From CAZOOR01 sp964581505 (lineage in GTDB: Bacteria; Bacteroidota; Ignavibacteria; Kapaibacteriales; UBA2268), in the NCBI GenBank assembly GCA_964581505.1, contig CAZOOR010000040.1:1-24794 (forward strand): a stretch of DNA of 24,794 bases. The letters are read 5' to 3'. The position numbers and the translations under genes were made by a program. This document shows positions 15,687 through 23,376 of this stretch, in pieces. The stretch's first letter is position 1; every line of letters begins with the position of its first letter. The notes below the pieces were generated by a model. It had not been told where the DNA came from. It worked only from the letters and a program-made list of their open reading frames with translations, and ran no database searches.

Positions 15687-17048
15687 TTAAAGTGAAATAC
15701 GTACACGGAAAGTCAATAATGTTTCGGAATCACTCTTGACAGGTACTTGATAAACAACCGTGTTGGCATTCTTTCTCACGTATTTGTGCGATGAATTTAG
15801 AATTTTCCATTCACCCCAAAGCATATTTTCTACATCAACAATAATATCCCTGTCCTTCCTGTTAGCAATTTTGAACTCAAACTCGTATTCGAAAACCTTT
15901 TCGGAAATTCTGTCCTTTGACACAGTCCGCCCCTTTCCGATTACATCAAAAGCATCACCAACTCTCAATTTTATCTTTTCATTCTTGGGTGTATGTGCAA
16001 TCCTATCTTCACCGACAAATTCAATGCTTTCGCCATCGGACTTATAGAGGCGCACCTTACCCTTCGGCATAGGCATACCGAGATTATTGTTTTTGGCATT
16101 CAAAAATTCAATCACAACGGAAGCATTGGCTTTGTGATTACTTTCTCCAATCCCTTTAATAGTAAAATTGTATTTTTTCTTAATCTTTATATTAGATGCT
16201 TCGAATAGCGAAATCTGTTTTGTTTCGTTATCAGCAATAGTAGTTTTATGTTGTAAATTGTAAATGTGATATTCGAAGAATGCTTTTTCTTGAAACGGAG
16301 CAAGTGGTTGGGCATCAAAGCTAGAAGTCCTTTTGGGTGCATAATCAAGCATATAAGTTTCCTCTGCACGATGCACATCACCGGCAACAAGTTTCAGTTT
16401 TGCATTTTTATACGTCCCCCCCGAATGATTATCAATACTCACCCAAGCGTTGAAATCCATTTTGCTATCGTCCTTGTTCAATACTGCAATATATTCGGTA
16501 TGCCAGCCCATTCCCTGCGTCTGATATGAGAGTTCGACATCTTGTTTTCCGTTTCTATTTGATTCGACCTTCCATACAAGAGTAGGTTTTGTAATTAAAC
16601 CCTCCGGCAAAGCGGGAACACTTAATTTATAATTGTCAATTTTCGGAAGCATAACCAATCCACCACCGGATTTTCTCAAAACAATTTGATTGCCTGATGC
16701 AGTAATAAGCGAACCGGTAATAATATTACCTTTTTCGTCAGAAAGCGAAATTTTCTTATCAATATATTTACTTAAAATTTTATATAAATTTGCCAAATCA
16801 TATTGATAATTCTGTTCCAATACATTTCCATCAAAGCCAATATGTACACTGGTTGCATCAATGCCTGAAGCTACATCTGTAATTTTTATTGTCGAAACGC
16901 CTTTAGCAATATTAATAATTCGGTTGTCCTTAATAACGCCTAGATTGTTATTATATACGGTAACACTCAGCGATTTGCGTTCCGTATCCTGCGATAAAGC
17001 AGACGCAACTATAACAAGAATAAAAAGCAATGATAATAAATTGCGCAT
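15687..17048 (-). CDS. Secreted DUF4139 (MuiA-like) protein
   Basis: The 453-aa exported protein has a clear signal peptide (1-19, cleavage after SALS). The start of the mature part, SVTVYNNNLGVIKDNRIINI...VSTIKITDVASGIDATSVHI, resembles the N-terminal region of the MuiA/DUF4139-DUF4140 group. Residues about 165-453 match the DUF4139 beta-sandwich pattern: LSYQTQGMGWHTEYIAVL, WVSIDNHSGGTYKNAKLKLVAG and the final VPVKSDSETLLTFRVRI. The family's biochemical role is unknown; the label mucoidy inhibitor for some homologues gives only a hint of an envelope function. It contains no cysteines in the mature region that I can see. A GAGGG ribosome site precedes the ATG, and the gene is bounded by terminators on both sides. 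Confidence 0.85.
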   Translation of the reverse strand: MRNLLSLLFILVIVASALSQDTERKSLSVTVYNNNLGVIKDNRIINIAKGVSTIKITDVASGIDATSVHIGFDGNVLEQNYQYDLANLYKILSKYIDKKISLSDEKGNIITGSLITASGNQIVLRKSGGGLVMLPKIDNYKLSVPALPEGLITKPTLVWKVESNRNGKQDVELSYQTQGMGWHTEYIAVLNKDDSKMDFNAWVSIDNHSGGTYKNAKLKLVAGDVHRAEETYMLDYAPKRTSSFDAQPLAPFQEKAFFEYHIYNLQHKTTIADNETKQISLFEASNIKIKKKYNFTIKGIGESNHKANASVVIEFLNAKNNNLGMPMPKGKVRLYKSDGESIEFVGEDRIAHTPKNEKIKLRVGDAFDVIGKGRTVSKDRISEKVFEYEFEFKIANRKDRDIIVDVENMLWGEWKILNSSHKYVRKNANTVVYQVPVKSDSETLLTFRVRISL

Positions 17049-17154
17049 ATTTCCCTCAGATTAATAATTAAATACTTATTTTTAATAGACGATTAAGGAA
17101 TTATTTGTTATAAATCACTTGCGTTTATTCCACATTTTTTTTTCTAAAAAAAAA

Positions 17155-17175
17155 CCGCCCTGAAAGGCGGCTTTT
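17155..17175 (-). terminator. Terminator of the two-gene cassette
   Basis: CCGCC (17155-17159) and GGCGG (17166-17170) form a GC-rich stem with loop CTGAAA. On the minus strand it is followed by a run of nine T, making a strong intrinsic terminator 13 nt after the stop of the 145-aa gene. It marks the 3' limit of the 17188-17924 unit. Confidence 0.85.
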
Positions 17176-17187
17176 GAAATCATATTA

Positions 17188-17625
17188 TTACTTCTTTCTT
17201 TTAGTTTGTCCGAAACCAAATCCTCCAATAAAAGAAATTATTGCAATTACAATTTTTAATAATAAATCCTGCTCCGTTTTAAGGAAAACAATTATAAATA
17301 CAACGAATAAAAGAGCAATAATCAATATTATTAAATTATAATTTCTTTCTGATTTTCTTTCTGCCCTGTCTCGCTTATCATATTCATCAGACTTTGAAAT
17401 AATCTGTGTGATGTGTTCCTCTGTAATTTTATCAGCAACAGGATTACTCATATTAATTTGACTAGTCATTAATGTTTCCGACATTAAATGTATGAATTTA
17501 CTCCTCTCACTCTCCGGAATTGCTTCTAATAACTCTGCAGGGATACTATTATCTGTATCAATAATATTAGTATTTTTACTTTCTTGATTCTCGTCTTTCC
17601 CTATTTTGTTACTCTCATTATTCAT
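17188..17625 (-). CDS. Small membrane protein, second gene of a two-gene cassette
   Basis: Unrecognised 145-aa protein. Its first 90 residues are polar and charged: acidic and asparagine-rich up to about 27, then PAELLEAIPESERSKFIHLM, NPVADKITEEHITQII and a highly charged DEYDKRDRAERKSER helix that may be coiled. Two adjacent hydrophobic segments follow (about 96-114 and 121-138) joined by KTEQDLLLK, and it ends in a basic tail, QTKRKK. This predicts a helical hairpin in the inner membrane with the N-terminal domain in the cytoplasm. The layout recalls small DUF2335-like membrane proteins, but I cannot assign the family with confidence. Its ATG overlaps the stop of the 100-aa gene by 4 nt (ATGA), so the two are translated together. 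A strong terminator follows. Confidence 0.7.
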   Translation of the reverse strand: MNNESNKIGKDENQESKNTNIIDTDNSIPAELLEAIPESERSKFIHLMSETLMTSQINMSNPVADKITEEHITQIISKSDEYDKRDRAERKSERNYNLIILIIALLFVVFIIVFLKTEQDLLLKIVIAIISFIGGFGFGQTKRKK

Positions 17626-17924
17626 AACAATTTCAAAATTTTATCAAAAGAACTGTTTATTTCTTTTTCAATCTTTTTTTCAATATGAAATTCTATCAAT
17701 CGTGAAAATAAATGGAAAGATGAATTCCTTTTATTCTCAGGCAAATATTTTGCTGCTTTAATTAAGGTAATTATATCTTTATTGAACTCCTTATCCAACT
17801 CTCTTGCAGTCATATTTTTATAATAATTTTTATAATAATTATTCAATAAAATTTTATGGCTTAACATATTAGAAATAGTTTTATCTCTATTATTTCCATT
17901 TTTATTTTTTAATTTTGCTTCCAT
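17622..17924 (-). CDS. Small charged protein, first gene of a two-gene cassette
   Basis: Unrecognised 100-aa, lysine- and asparagine-rich protein with no signal peptide or membrane segment. It begins with a basic stretch (KLKNKNGNNRDK) and has an odd tandem NNYYKNYYKN at 28-37. The rest looks alpha-helical, ending in amphipathic helices (FSRLIEFHIEKKIEKEINSS). It is very AT-rich, more so than neighbouring housekeeping genes, which fits recent acquisition. An AGAAG sequence upstream may act as ribosome site. It is translationally coupled to the membrane protein downstream, so the pair probably acts together. A toxin-antitoxin, anti-phage or secretion accessory role is possible, but nothing in the sequence decides between them. 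Confidence 0.6.
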   Translation of the reverse strand: MEAKLKNKNGNNRDKTISNMLSHKILLNNYYKNYYKNMTARELDKEFNKDIITLIKAAKYLPENKRNSSFHLFSRLIEFHIEKKIEKEINSSFDKILKLL

Positions 17925-18058
17925 AATTCTTCTATTGAATTAATTTTTAATAACTAACAAATAAATAGACGTCTTAGTTGGTCAATAATTTATCAGACCT
18001 TAATGAACAAATTGCACTGCAAGATAATAAAGAATATTATAAATTCCAAAAAATATCA

Positions 18059-18202
18059 TTACCTCCCTATCAGATTCATTGTACGTAAATAACTCTCCAA
18101 ATCGGTTCGCAGCAAATATTTATAGTAATCTTTAACAGAAAAGTAGTTGCAATCGATTTTTGCCACGATAATGTCGGAAAAAACAACAATTATTTTCTTC
18201 AT
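18059..18202 (-). CDS. Small 47-aa ORF downstream of the thioredoxin-fold gene
   Basis: A 48-codon frame from ATG (18200-18202) to TAA encodes MKKIIVVFSDIIVAKIDCNY, then a helix-like KDYYKYLLRTDLESYLRTMN, then a short LIGR end. It starts 29 nt after the stop of the thioredoxin-fold gene on the same strand and could be translated from that transcript. It has mixed, plausible amino-acid use with no low-complexity run. I do not recognise it. It could be a true small protein or the surviving end of a decayed larger gene; no Shine-Dalgarno is evident. Confidence 0.35.
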   Translation of the reverse strand: MKKIIVVFSDIIVAKIDCNYFSVKDYYKYLLRTDLESYLRTMNLIGR

Positions 18203-18231
18203 AAGGATTAGAAATAATCATAATAAAAAAT

Positions 18232-18786
18232 CTATTTCCATTTAATGTTGCAACCGATACTTGGAACTTGCTTACTTGATACTTCCCTACCGTCAAGCAC
18301 AGCATCAAGAGCATTTTTCAAATCGGTGGCATTAACAGGTATTCCGTTCCCCGGACGTGATGAATCATATTGTCCGCGATAAATCAATTTCAAATTGCTG
18401 TCATATACAAAGAAATCCGGCGTGCATTCCGCTTGGAAAGACTTTGCAACTTCCTGAGTATCATCAACAAGATAAGGGAATTTATAGCCAAGTCGTTGTG
18501 CCACTTGCTTCATTTTATCGGGAGCATCATCTGTATAAACAAGATAATTATTTGAATTAATGGCAACAAAGCTAATACCCTTTTCCATATATTCAGCAGT
18601 AAACTCAGCCAGATGTTCGTATAGATTAATTACATAGGGGCAATGATTGCAGATGAACATTATTACTGTTGCCTTGTCCGACTTAATGTCAGAAAGAGCA
18701 ATATTCTTGCCGGAGACAACATCAAGTAAATTAAATTCGGGTGCCGGAGTACCCAAAGCCACCATTCGCGATTGTACAGCTGACAT
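18232..18786 (-). CDS. Thioredoxin-fold (AhpC/TSA-like) redox protein
   Basis: The 184-aa protein has the thioredoxin-like peroxiredoxin layout: APEFNLLDVVSGKNIALSDI at 15-34, strand VIMFICNHCPYV with C46 and C49 in a CNHC active site, then FVAINSN, FPYLVDD and the cis-proline region CTPDFFVYD at about 120-128. It ends in VPSIGCNIKWK, a conserved C-terminal motif of this subgroup with a further cysteine (C180). There is no signal peptide, so it is probably a cytosolic thiol-disulphide oxidoreductase or peroxide-related protein. The partner is not known. It is preceded by a 349-nt gene-poor spacer and followed by a possible 47-aa ORF on the same strand. Confidence 0.88.
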   Translation of the reverse strand: MSAVQSRMVALGTPAPEFNLLDVVSGKNIALSDIKSDKATVIMFICNHCPYVINLYEHLAEFTAEYMEKGISFVAINSNNYLVYTDDAPDKMKQVAQRLGYKFPYLVDDTQEVAKSFQAECTPDFFVYDSNLKLIYRGQYDSSRPGNGIPVNATDLKNALDAVLDGREVSSKQVPSIGCNIKWK

Positions 18787-19135
18787 AATTATTTCTTATT
18801 GGTTTAACAATTATCACTAATGACAGACTCGACATATTATTATTTTCCAAATAAGTCGGCACATATAATTATTTAAAATACTCTGTACATTTCTTAACAC
18901 AGTGTCAGAATATTTTACGTCAAAGTTCGCTCTACACATACTACTACTGCCCTACTACAAGTATTTCATTGTTTGTACTATTTTATTATTTTTACTATAT
19001 CCTTATCTTTGCAATGTGATAAAATGTAAAGAATACATTTTGAGAACAATCATTTTTCTAATAAGAATATACACAGGAGACTAATATACTGAACTGACAT
19101 ATACGATTTTTTTATAAATATATAAAGGTATTGCA
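18787..19135. other. AT-rich spacer without a supported gene
   Basis: The 349 nt between the divergent genes at 18786 and 19136 contain no recognisable gene. A 60-codon frame (18902-19084, GTG start) gives only hydrophobic, tyrosine-rich sequence and is probably chance. A possible -7 box is at 19004-19011, and an AGGAG near 19075 is followed by no useful start codon. The rest of the leader of the 19136 gene is about 120 nt of AT-rich sequence with no clear hairpin. Confidence 0.5.
19004..19011 (+). promoter_or_regulatory. Possible -7 promoter element (TATCTTTG)
   Basis: TATCTTTG matches TAnnTTTG. A TTTG lies upstream at 18972-18975, but with a 28-nt gap instead of about 20. If used, it would give the secreted-protein gene at 19136 a leader of roughly 120 nt. 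Confidence 0.3.
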
Positions 19136-19681
19136 ATGAAAGCATACAAAATAATAATCGTATTGTTAATTCTATTATCATTAGTACAGAGAGTATATGC
19201 TCAACAAAATCCGATAAATACAGGAAACTCCATTATTTCCGGAGGGAAAAAATCATTACTTGAACTTCTGAATGTAGAACAATTTCGCGGTTTATCTTAT
19301 ACTGAATTCATCAAGCATTATCCTAATTTCTGGCTCTACTCAATGGATTACGACAATAATAATTCACCACGCAGAATAATGAAAGCACCTGCAAAGTGGA
19401 CTGTCAATATCAATGGTCTGACTTTTAAAAATCTTGTCGTTATATTTTTGAATAACCAAGTAGAACAAATAATATTATCGACTGATAGTAAAGTAAAAAA
19501 CATATTTTCAGTTAAAGATTTCATCAATGAAGCGATAAGAAATTTCAAAGGAGCAATAGTAAAAGAAAATAAAAAGAAAATTGTAGTCCGTCTAAACGAT
19601 AAATTTAAAACTGAGTTTGAATGCTATTTCCCTCTTAGTTACTACGAACCTGATATTAATATCTATATTAGTATGCAGTAA
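19136..19681 (+). CDS. Secreted protein of unknown function
   Basis: Unrecognised 181-aa protein. A strong signal peptide spans 1-22 (hydrophobic IIIVLLILLSLV, probable cleavage at VYA-QQ). The mature domain begins with a glycine/serine region and has LSYTEFIKHYPNFWLYSMDY, then alternating strands (WTVNINGLTFKNLVVIFLNNQVEQIILS), a helix (VKDFINEAIRNFKG) and further strands ending in PDINIYISM. This looks like one small alpha/beta domain. No cysteine pairs, lipobox or T9SS tail are present, so it is probably periplasmic. It stands alone on its strand, with the restriction endonuclease converging on it 60 nt downstream. A beta-lactamase-inhibitor-like (PepSY/BLIP-type) fold is conceivable, but I have no motif to support it. 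Confidence 0.65.
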   Translation: MKAYKIIIVLLILLSLVQRVYAQQNPINTGNSIISGGKKSLLELLNVEQFRGLSYTEFIKHYPNFWLYSMDYDNNNSPRRIMKAPAKWTVNINGLTFKNLVVIFLNNQVEQIILSTDSKVKNIFSVKDFINEAIRNFKGAIVKENKKKIVVRLNDKFKTEFECYFPLSYYEPDINIYISMQ

Positions 19682-19741
19682 GAAAATACGGGTAATACCT
19701 AACAATGCGAAGCAAGAAAAATCATTTAATGAATTTTGCAT

Positions 19742-20533
19742 TTATAAAATAGTTGTTATCTTTTTATATAAATCAGGAAAATGATTTTGTCTCAAACGGA
19801 ATTTAGTTCCATGATTATGACCGGTTCTTGCATCAAAATCAATTAAAATATTTCCATTTTCCAAACAAGAAAGAAAACCATCAAAACTAAATCCTTCCAA
19901 CATCATTATCTTGTTATAGTGGAAATATTCAATTTTATTCTTTTTATCACGCTTAACATCTGCCTGAACATAGAAAGTATTTAATAACTTAGTTCCTGCT
20001 TTATGTTTTAGGTCATTAAAACCCCAGTAAGGTTGCGGCTTTAATTGTCGCGTATTTATCCTTCGTTTTACTGTATCTAACCATTCTCGATGACAATCTG
20101 CTACTTTTTTACTATTAAATGAAATTAATACTTTTTCTGTCTTTCTATCAACAATAACAGTAAAACCTCTGTCGCTAAAAGATTGTCCATGGATGGTCTG
20201 ACGAAAGCTCATTTCATCATCGGGATATTTAGTCCCTGCATTTTTATGACGCCATCCATATTTTGGTAAGAATATTGCCGGTACAAACTTCATTGCTCTT
20301 GGAGAAGGTTCAAAATGGAATAACGTAGTCAGTGATGAAGTTCCGTTTTTTTGTGTTTTCAATTCCCATTCCGCTGCATTAGGTATCGGTAAATTATTCT
20401 CTTCTATTCCTAATAAATCTTCAAGAGTATTCCCTATACCCCCCTGATTACCATATCTCCTATTTTCTATCCAACACTTTTTAGAAATATCTTTTAACTT
20501 TTTAATTAATTTTTCTTTTGTAAATATATTCAT
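19742..20533 (-). CDS. Type II restriction endonuclease, MvaI/BcnI family
   Basis: The 263-aa enzyme resembles the MvaI/BcnI family, monomeric endonucleases known to cut CCWGG or CCSGG. The N-terminal region has the family pattern NQGGIGNTLEDLLGIEENN (29-47), followed by the catalytic ExK in AEWELKTQK (E57, K59); E39 or a nearby acid may be the other metal ligand. The C-terminal half carries conserved charged and aromatic segments (QPYWGFNDL, FDARTGHNHGTKFR) that I take as the DNA-binding part, with the HNHGTKFRLR end typical of the family. Length is near that of MvaI and BcnI. It directly follows the methyltransferase on the same strand, its ATG adjoining the TAA stop. The recognition sequence is inferred from family only. 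Confidence 0.85.
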   Translation of the reverse strand: MNIFTKEKLIKKLKDISKKCWIENRRYGNQGGIGNTLEDLLGIEENNLPIPNAAEWELKTQKNGTSSLTTLFHFEPSPRAMKFVPAIFLPKYGWRHKNAGTKYPDDEMSFRQTIHGQSFSDRGFTVIVDRKTEKVLISFNSKKVADCHREWLDTVKRRINTRQLKPQPYWGFNDLKHKAGTKLLNTFYVQADVKRDKKNKIEYFHYNKIMMLEGFSFDGFLSCLENGNILIDFDARTGHNHGTKFRLRQNHFPDLYKKITTIL

Positions 20534-21307
20534 TTAAAATATCTTTAATTGTGCTTTTAATAATTTTACTTCTGATTGAATTTTATTCTTATCTATTCTT
20601 TTTTGCGCCATTTCACAATATTCAGGTGAAACATCAATTCCTACAAACTGCCTGTCATTACCCATTGCGGCGATTGCTGTTGTCCCCGAACCCATAAACG
20701 GGTCTAAAATAATATTCCCAGTGGTAGAACTAATTATTCTATCAATCAATGCAACAGGAAAAGGAGCCGGATGTCCGTTTTTCATTTCTTGTTTAAATTC
20801 CCAAACATCACCGTAGGCATTTGCTTTGGGTGCCAACTTGAAATTTGGTTTAGCTATTAAATATATAACTTCATAGGTAGGTAGGAAATATCCGGGATTA
20901 AAATTGATTCCACCTTTCCTACGCCAAATGATAATTTGACGAACAGGAAAACCGGCTACAATGTCTGCCCTATCTTGCAATAATCCACCTTGAACGCGCC
21001 ATTTATGATTATAAAATATTGCTCCGTCATCTTTGATTAATCTAAACATTTCGGTTAAACATTTTCTTTGCCATTCCACATATTCCTGATGAGGCAAATT
21101 ATCATCATAATTAGAATATCCATTTACAAGTGCGGCATTCTTCCATTTTCCACCTCGCCCGTCCTTCATACCATTACCGGTTGAATTCTTTAAATTGTAT
21201 GGTGGCGACGTAATAACAATATCAATGCTACTATCAGGTATTTCTTTCATAACATCAATAGCATCACCACAAATAATTTTATTCAAATATTCATCTATCT
21301 GTTTCAT
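20534..21307 (-). CDS. DNA amino-methyltransferase, beta class, of the R-M pair
   Basis: The 257-aa SAM-dependent modification enzyme methylates an exocyclic amino group (N4-cytosine or N6-adenine). The catalytic motif IV TSPPYN is at 33-38, near the N-terminus, and the SAM-binding motif I DPFMGSGTT is at 202-210. This order defines the beta class. The S in SPPY favours N4-methylcytosine, as in the MvaI and BcnI systems. The target-recognition region lies between the motifs (about 45-180). It is the first gene of the operon; its TAA is immediately followed by the endonuclease ATG, so modification is made before restriction from one mRNA. No controller (C) protein gene is present. Confidence 0.92.
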   Translation of the reverse strand: MKQIDEYLNKIICGDAIDVMKEIPDSSIDIVITSPPYNLKNSTGNGMKDGRGGKWKNAALVNGYSNYDDNLPHQEYVEWQRKCLTEMFRLIKDDGAIFYNHKWRVQGGLLQDRADIVAGFPVRQIIIWRRKGGINFNPGYFLPTYEVIYLIAKPNFKLAPKANAYGDVWEFKQEMKNGHPAPFPVALIDRIISSTTGNIILDPFMGSGTTAIAAMGNDRQFVGIDVSPEYCEMAQKRIDKNKIQSEVKLLKAQLKIF

Positions 21308-21360
21308 AGCACAAAAATAACATTTTTTTATTAGTTAATTTAATAAATATCATTATAGCA

Positions 21361-22341
21361 TCAATACTTCACAATTACTCTGCCCGATTGTTCGCCGGCT
21401 AACATTTTGTCTAACTCATCGGATAATTCATCAATTGTAATTTCTCGATAAATTTTGTCTAAAACATTCGGCTTCCAATTATCTGATAATTTATTCCATA
21501 TTTCCAAGCGAAGTGGCATTGGACGGTCTGCCGAATCAATACCGACTAATCCGACACCACGCAAAAGAAACGGATAGACAGTTGTTTCCAATTTATCCGA
21601 TGCAACTAATCCTACACAAGCAACCGTCCCCCAATAATCCGTTGATTTTATGCAGTAATTAAGCGTACTGCCGCCTACATTATCAATTGCTCCCGCCCAT
21701 TTACGCTCCAATAGCGGCTTTCGTGCATTATCAACTACACTATCACGTGCGATTATTTCTGTAGCACCGATACTTTTTAGGAAAGCGGTTTGCGAAGACT
21801 TACCAGTTGAAGCAACTACCTGATACCCTATATGCGAAAGTATTGCAGTTGCAATAGTACCCACGCCACCTGTAGCTCCGGTAACGAGAATTTCACCTTT
21901 GTCGGGATTAAGTCCGCGTCGTTGAAATTCATAAATAGCAATACCGGCAGTGAAACCGGCAGTACCGAGAATCATACTTTCGAGCAAGTTGAGATTATCC
22001 GGCAACCGAACAACCCAAGCCGCAGGTACGCGTATATATTCACCGAACCCACCATCGGTATTCATACCCAAATCATAGCCGGTAACAAGCACCTGCTCGC
22101 CTGTTTTAAACCCCTGTGAAGATGAAGCGACAACAATACCGGCGGCATCAATCCCCGGTGTATGCGGATATACTCTCGTAATCCCTTTATGACCGCTTGC
22201 CGAAAGTGCATCTTTATAATTAAGTGCCGAATACTTAACTTGAATTAGAACATCACCCTGTGGCAAGTCATTTATCGTTCTTTCAACAATCTTGCGGATA
22301 AATTTTCCGCTTTCTTCAAATATTCTAAATGCTCTAAACAT
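21361..22341 (-). CDS. acuI: AcuI/YhdH-family acrylyl-CoA reductase (NADPH)-like oxidoreductase
   Basis: The 326-aa medium-chain dehydrogenase/reductase belongs to the YhdH/AcuI subgroup, whose members reduce acrylyl-CoA to propionyl-CoA with NADPH. Matching features are SALNYKDALSASG (38-50), TPGIDAAGIV (61-70), the Rossmann motif VTGATGGVG (153-161), and the C-terminal RGVGLVGIDSADRPM and AGEQSGRVIVKY segments. There are no zinc-site cysteines, as expected for this subgroup. Length is normal. The actual acyl-CoA or quinone substrate is uncertain, but the divergent hydroxybutyryl-CoA dehydrogenase 126 nt away suggests short acyl-CoA metabolism. An AGGA sequence lies just before the ATG. Confidence 0.88.
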   Translation of the reverse strand: MFRAFRIFEESGKFIRKIVERTINDLPQGDVLIQVKYSALNYKDALSASGHKGITRVYPHTPGIDAAGIVVASSSQGFKTGEQVLVTGYDLGMNTDGGFGEYIRVPAAWVVRLPDNLNLLESMILGTAGFTAGIAIYEFQRRGLNPDKGEILVTGATGGVGTIATAILSHIGYQVVASTGKSSQTAFLKSIGATEIIARDSVVDNARKPLLERKWAGAIDNVGGSTLNYCIKSTDYWGTVACVGLVASDKLETTVYPFLLRGVGLVGIDSADRPMPLRLEIWNKLSDNWKPNVLDKIYREITIDELSDELDKMLAGEQSGRVIVKY

Positions 22342-22467
22342 AATATCCTAATAAAATCCGCAAAATCTTTATTGACAATATAAATGATATTTCATTTTTT
22401 CACAACTTTTTGTTAGTTTGATTTTATATTAATGTGAAGTTTATTAATTAATTTTGGAGCGGTAAAT

Positions 22468-23349
22468 ATGGAAATCAAAAAAGTATTGGTATTGGGTGCG
22501 GGAACAATGGGCAATGGGATTGCTCACGTATGCGCCCAGAACGGTTTAGATGTTATTCTCTATGACATTGCGGAAGCACCTTTGGACAGAGGTATTGCTA
22601 CTATTGAGAAAAATCTGGCTCGTCAATTGAAGAAAGGAAAAATTTCTGAGGAAGATGTTAAAAACACACTGGCACATATTACTAAAACGCTTGTTCTCGA
22701 AGACGGCAAAGATGCTGATATTGCTATCGAAGCGGCAACGGAAAATAAAGAATTGAAATTCAAGATATTTCAGAACTTAGATAATGTAATGAAACCCGAA
22801 GCAATATTAGCCTCTAACACATCTACAATTTCTATTACGGAAATTGCGGCTAAGACAAAAAGACCTGCTTCCGTTATTGGTATGCACTTTATGAATCCAG
22901 TACCTATGATGAAACTTGTCGAAATCATTCGCGGACTTTCCACAAGCGATGACGTTTACAATGCCGTTAATACAATGGCAACCAGTCTCGGGAAAATCCC
23001 TGTACTTGCCAATGACTATCCCGGATTTATTGCCAACAGAATATTAATGCCACTACTTAATGAAGCGATTTTTGCATTGATGGAAAATGTCGGTACTGTG
23101 GACGGTATCGACCAAGTTGCTAAACTTGGTTTTGCTCACCCGATGGGACCGCTTATGCTTGCCGATTTAATCGGACTTGATACTACTCTTGCCATTATGG
23201 AAGTTTTGCACAATGACATAGGCGACCCGCGTTTCCGTCCCGCACCACTGCTGAAAAAACTTGTTGCGGCAGGACACTATGGACGCAAGACAGGTCGCGG
23301 TTTTTATGACTATACGGGCGATGCACCTCTCCCGGTAAATTTTTTCTGA
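22468..23349 (+). CDS. hbd: 3-hydroxybutyryl-CoA dehydrogenase
   Basis: The 293-aa enzyme interconverts (S)-3-hydroxybutyryl-CoA and acetoacetyl-CoA with NAD(P), in short-chain fatty-acid oxidation, butyrate or polyhydroxybutyrate-related pathways. The N-terminal Rossmann motif is VLGAGTMGNGIAHVCAQNG (8-26). SNTSTISITE (116-125), GMHFMNPVPMMKLVE (138-152) and DYPGFIANRILMP lead into the dimerisation domain. Catalytic H140 and E152 are present. Length equals the family norm (about 280-295). A GGAG ribosome site sits 8 nt before the ATG. It is divergent from the AcuI-like gene and is followed 27 nt later by the TPR gene, probably on one transcript. Confidence 0.94.
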   Translation: MEIKKVLVLGAGTMGNGIAHVCAQNGLDVILYDIAEAPLDRGIATIEKNLARQLKKGKISEEDVKNTLAHITKTLVLEDGKDADIAIEAATENKELKFKIFQNLDNVMKPEAILASNTSTISITEIAAKTKRPASVIGMHFMNPVPMMKLVEIIRGLSTSDDVYNAVNTMATSLGKIPVLANDYPGFIANRILMPLLNEAIFALMENVGTVDGIDQVAKLGFAHPMGPLMLADLIGLDTTLAIMEVLHNDIGDPRFRPAPLLKKLVAAGHYGRKTGRGFYDYTGDAPLPVNFF

Positions 23350-23376
23350 ATAAATAAATTTAACCCGGAGATATTG

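Noticed and set aside
18902..19084. 60-codon hydrophobic frame in the spacer
   Set aside because: GTG start, no ribosome site, composition expected from AT-rich DNA.
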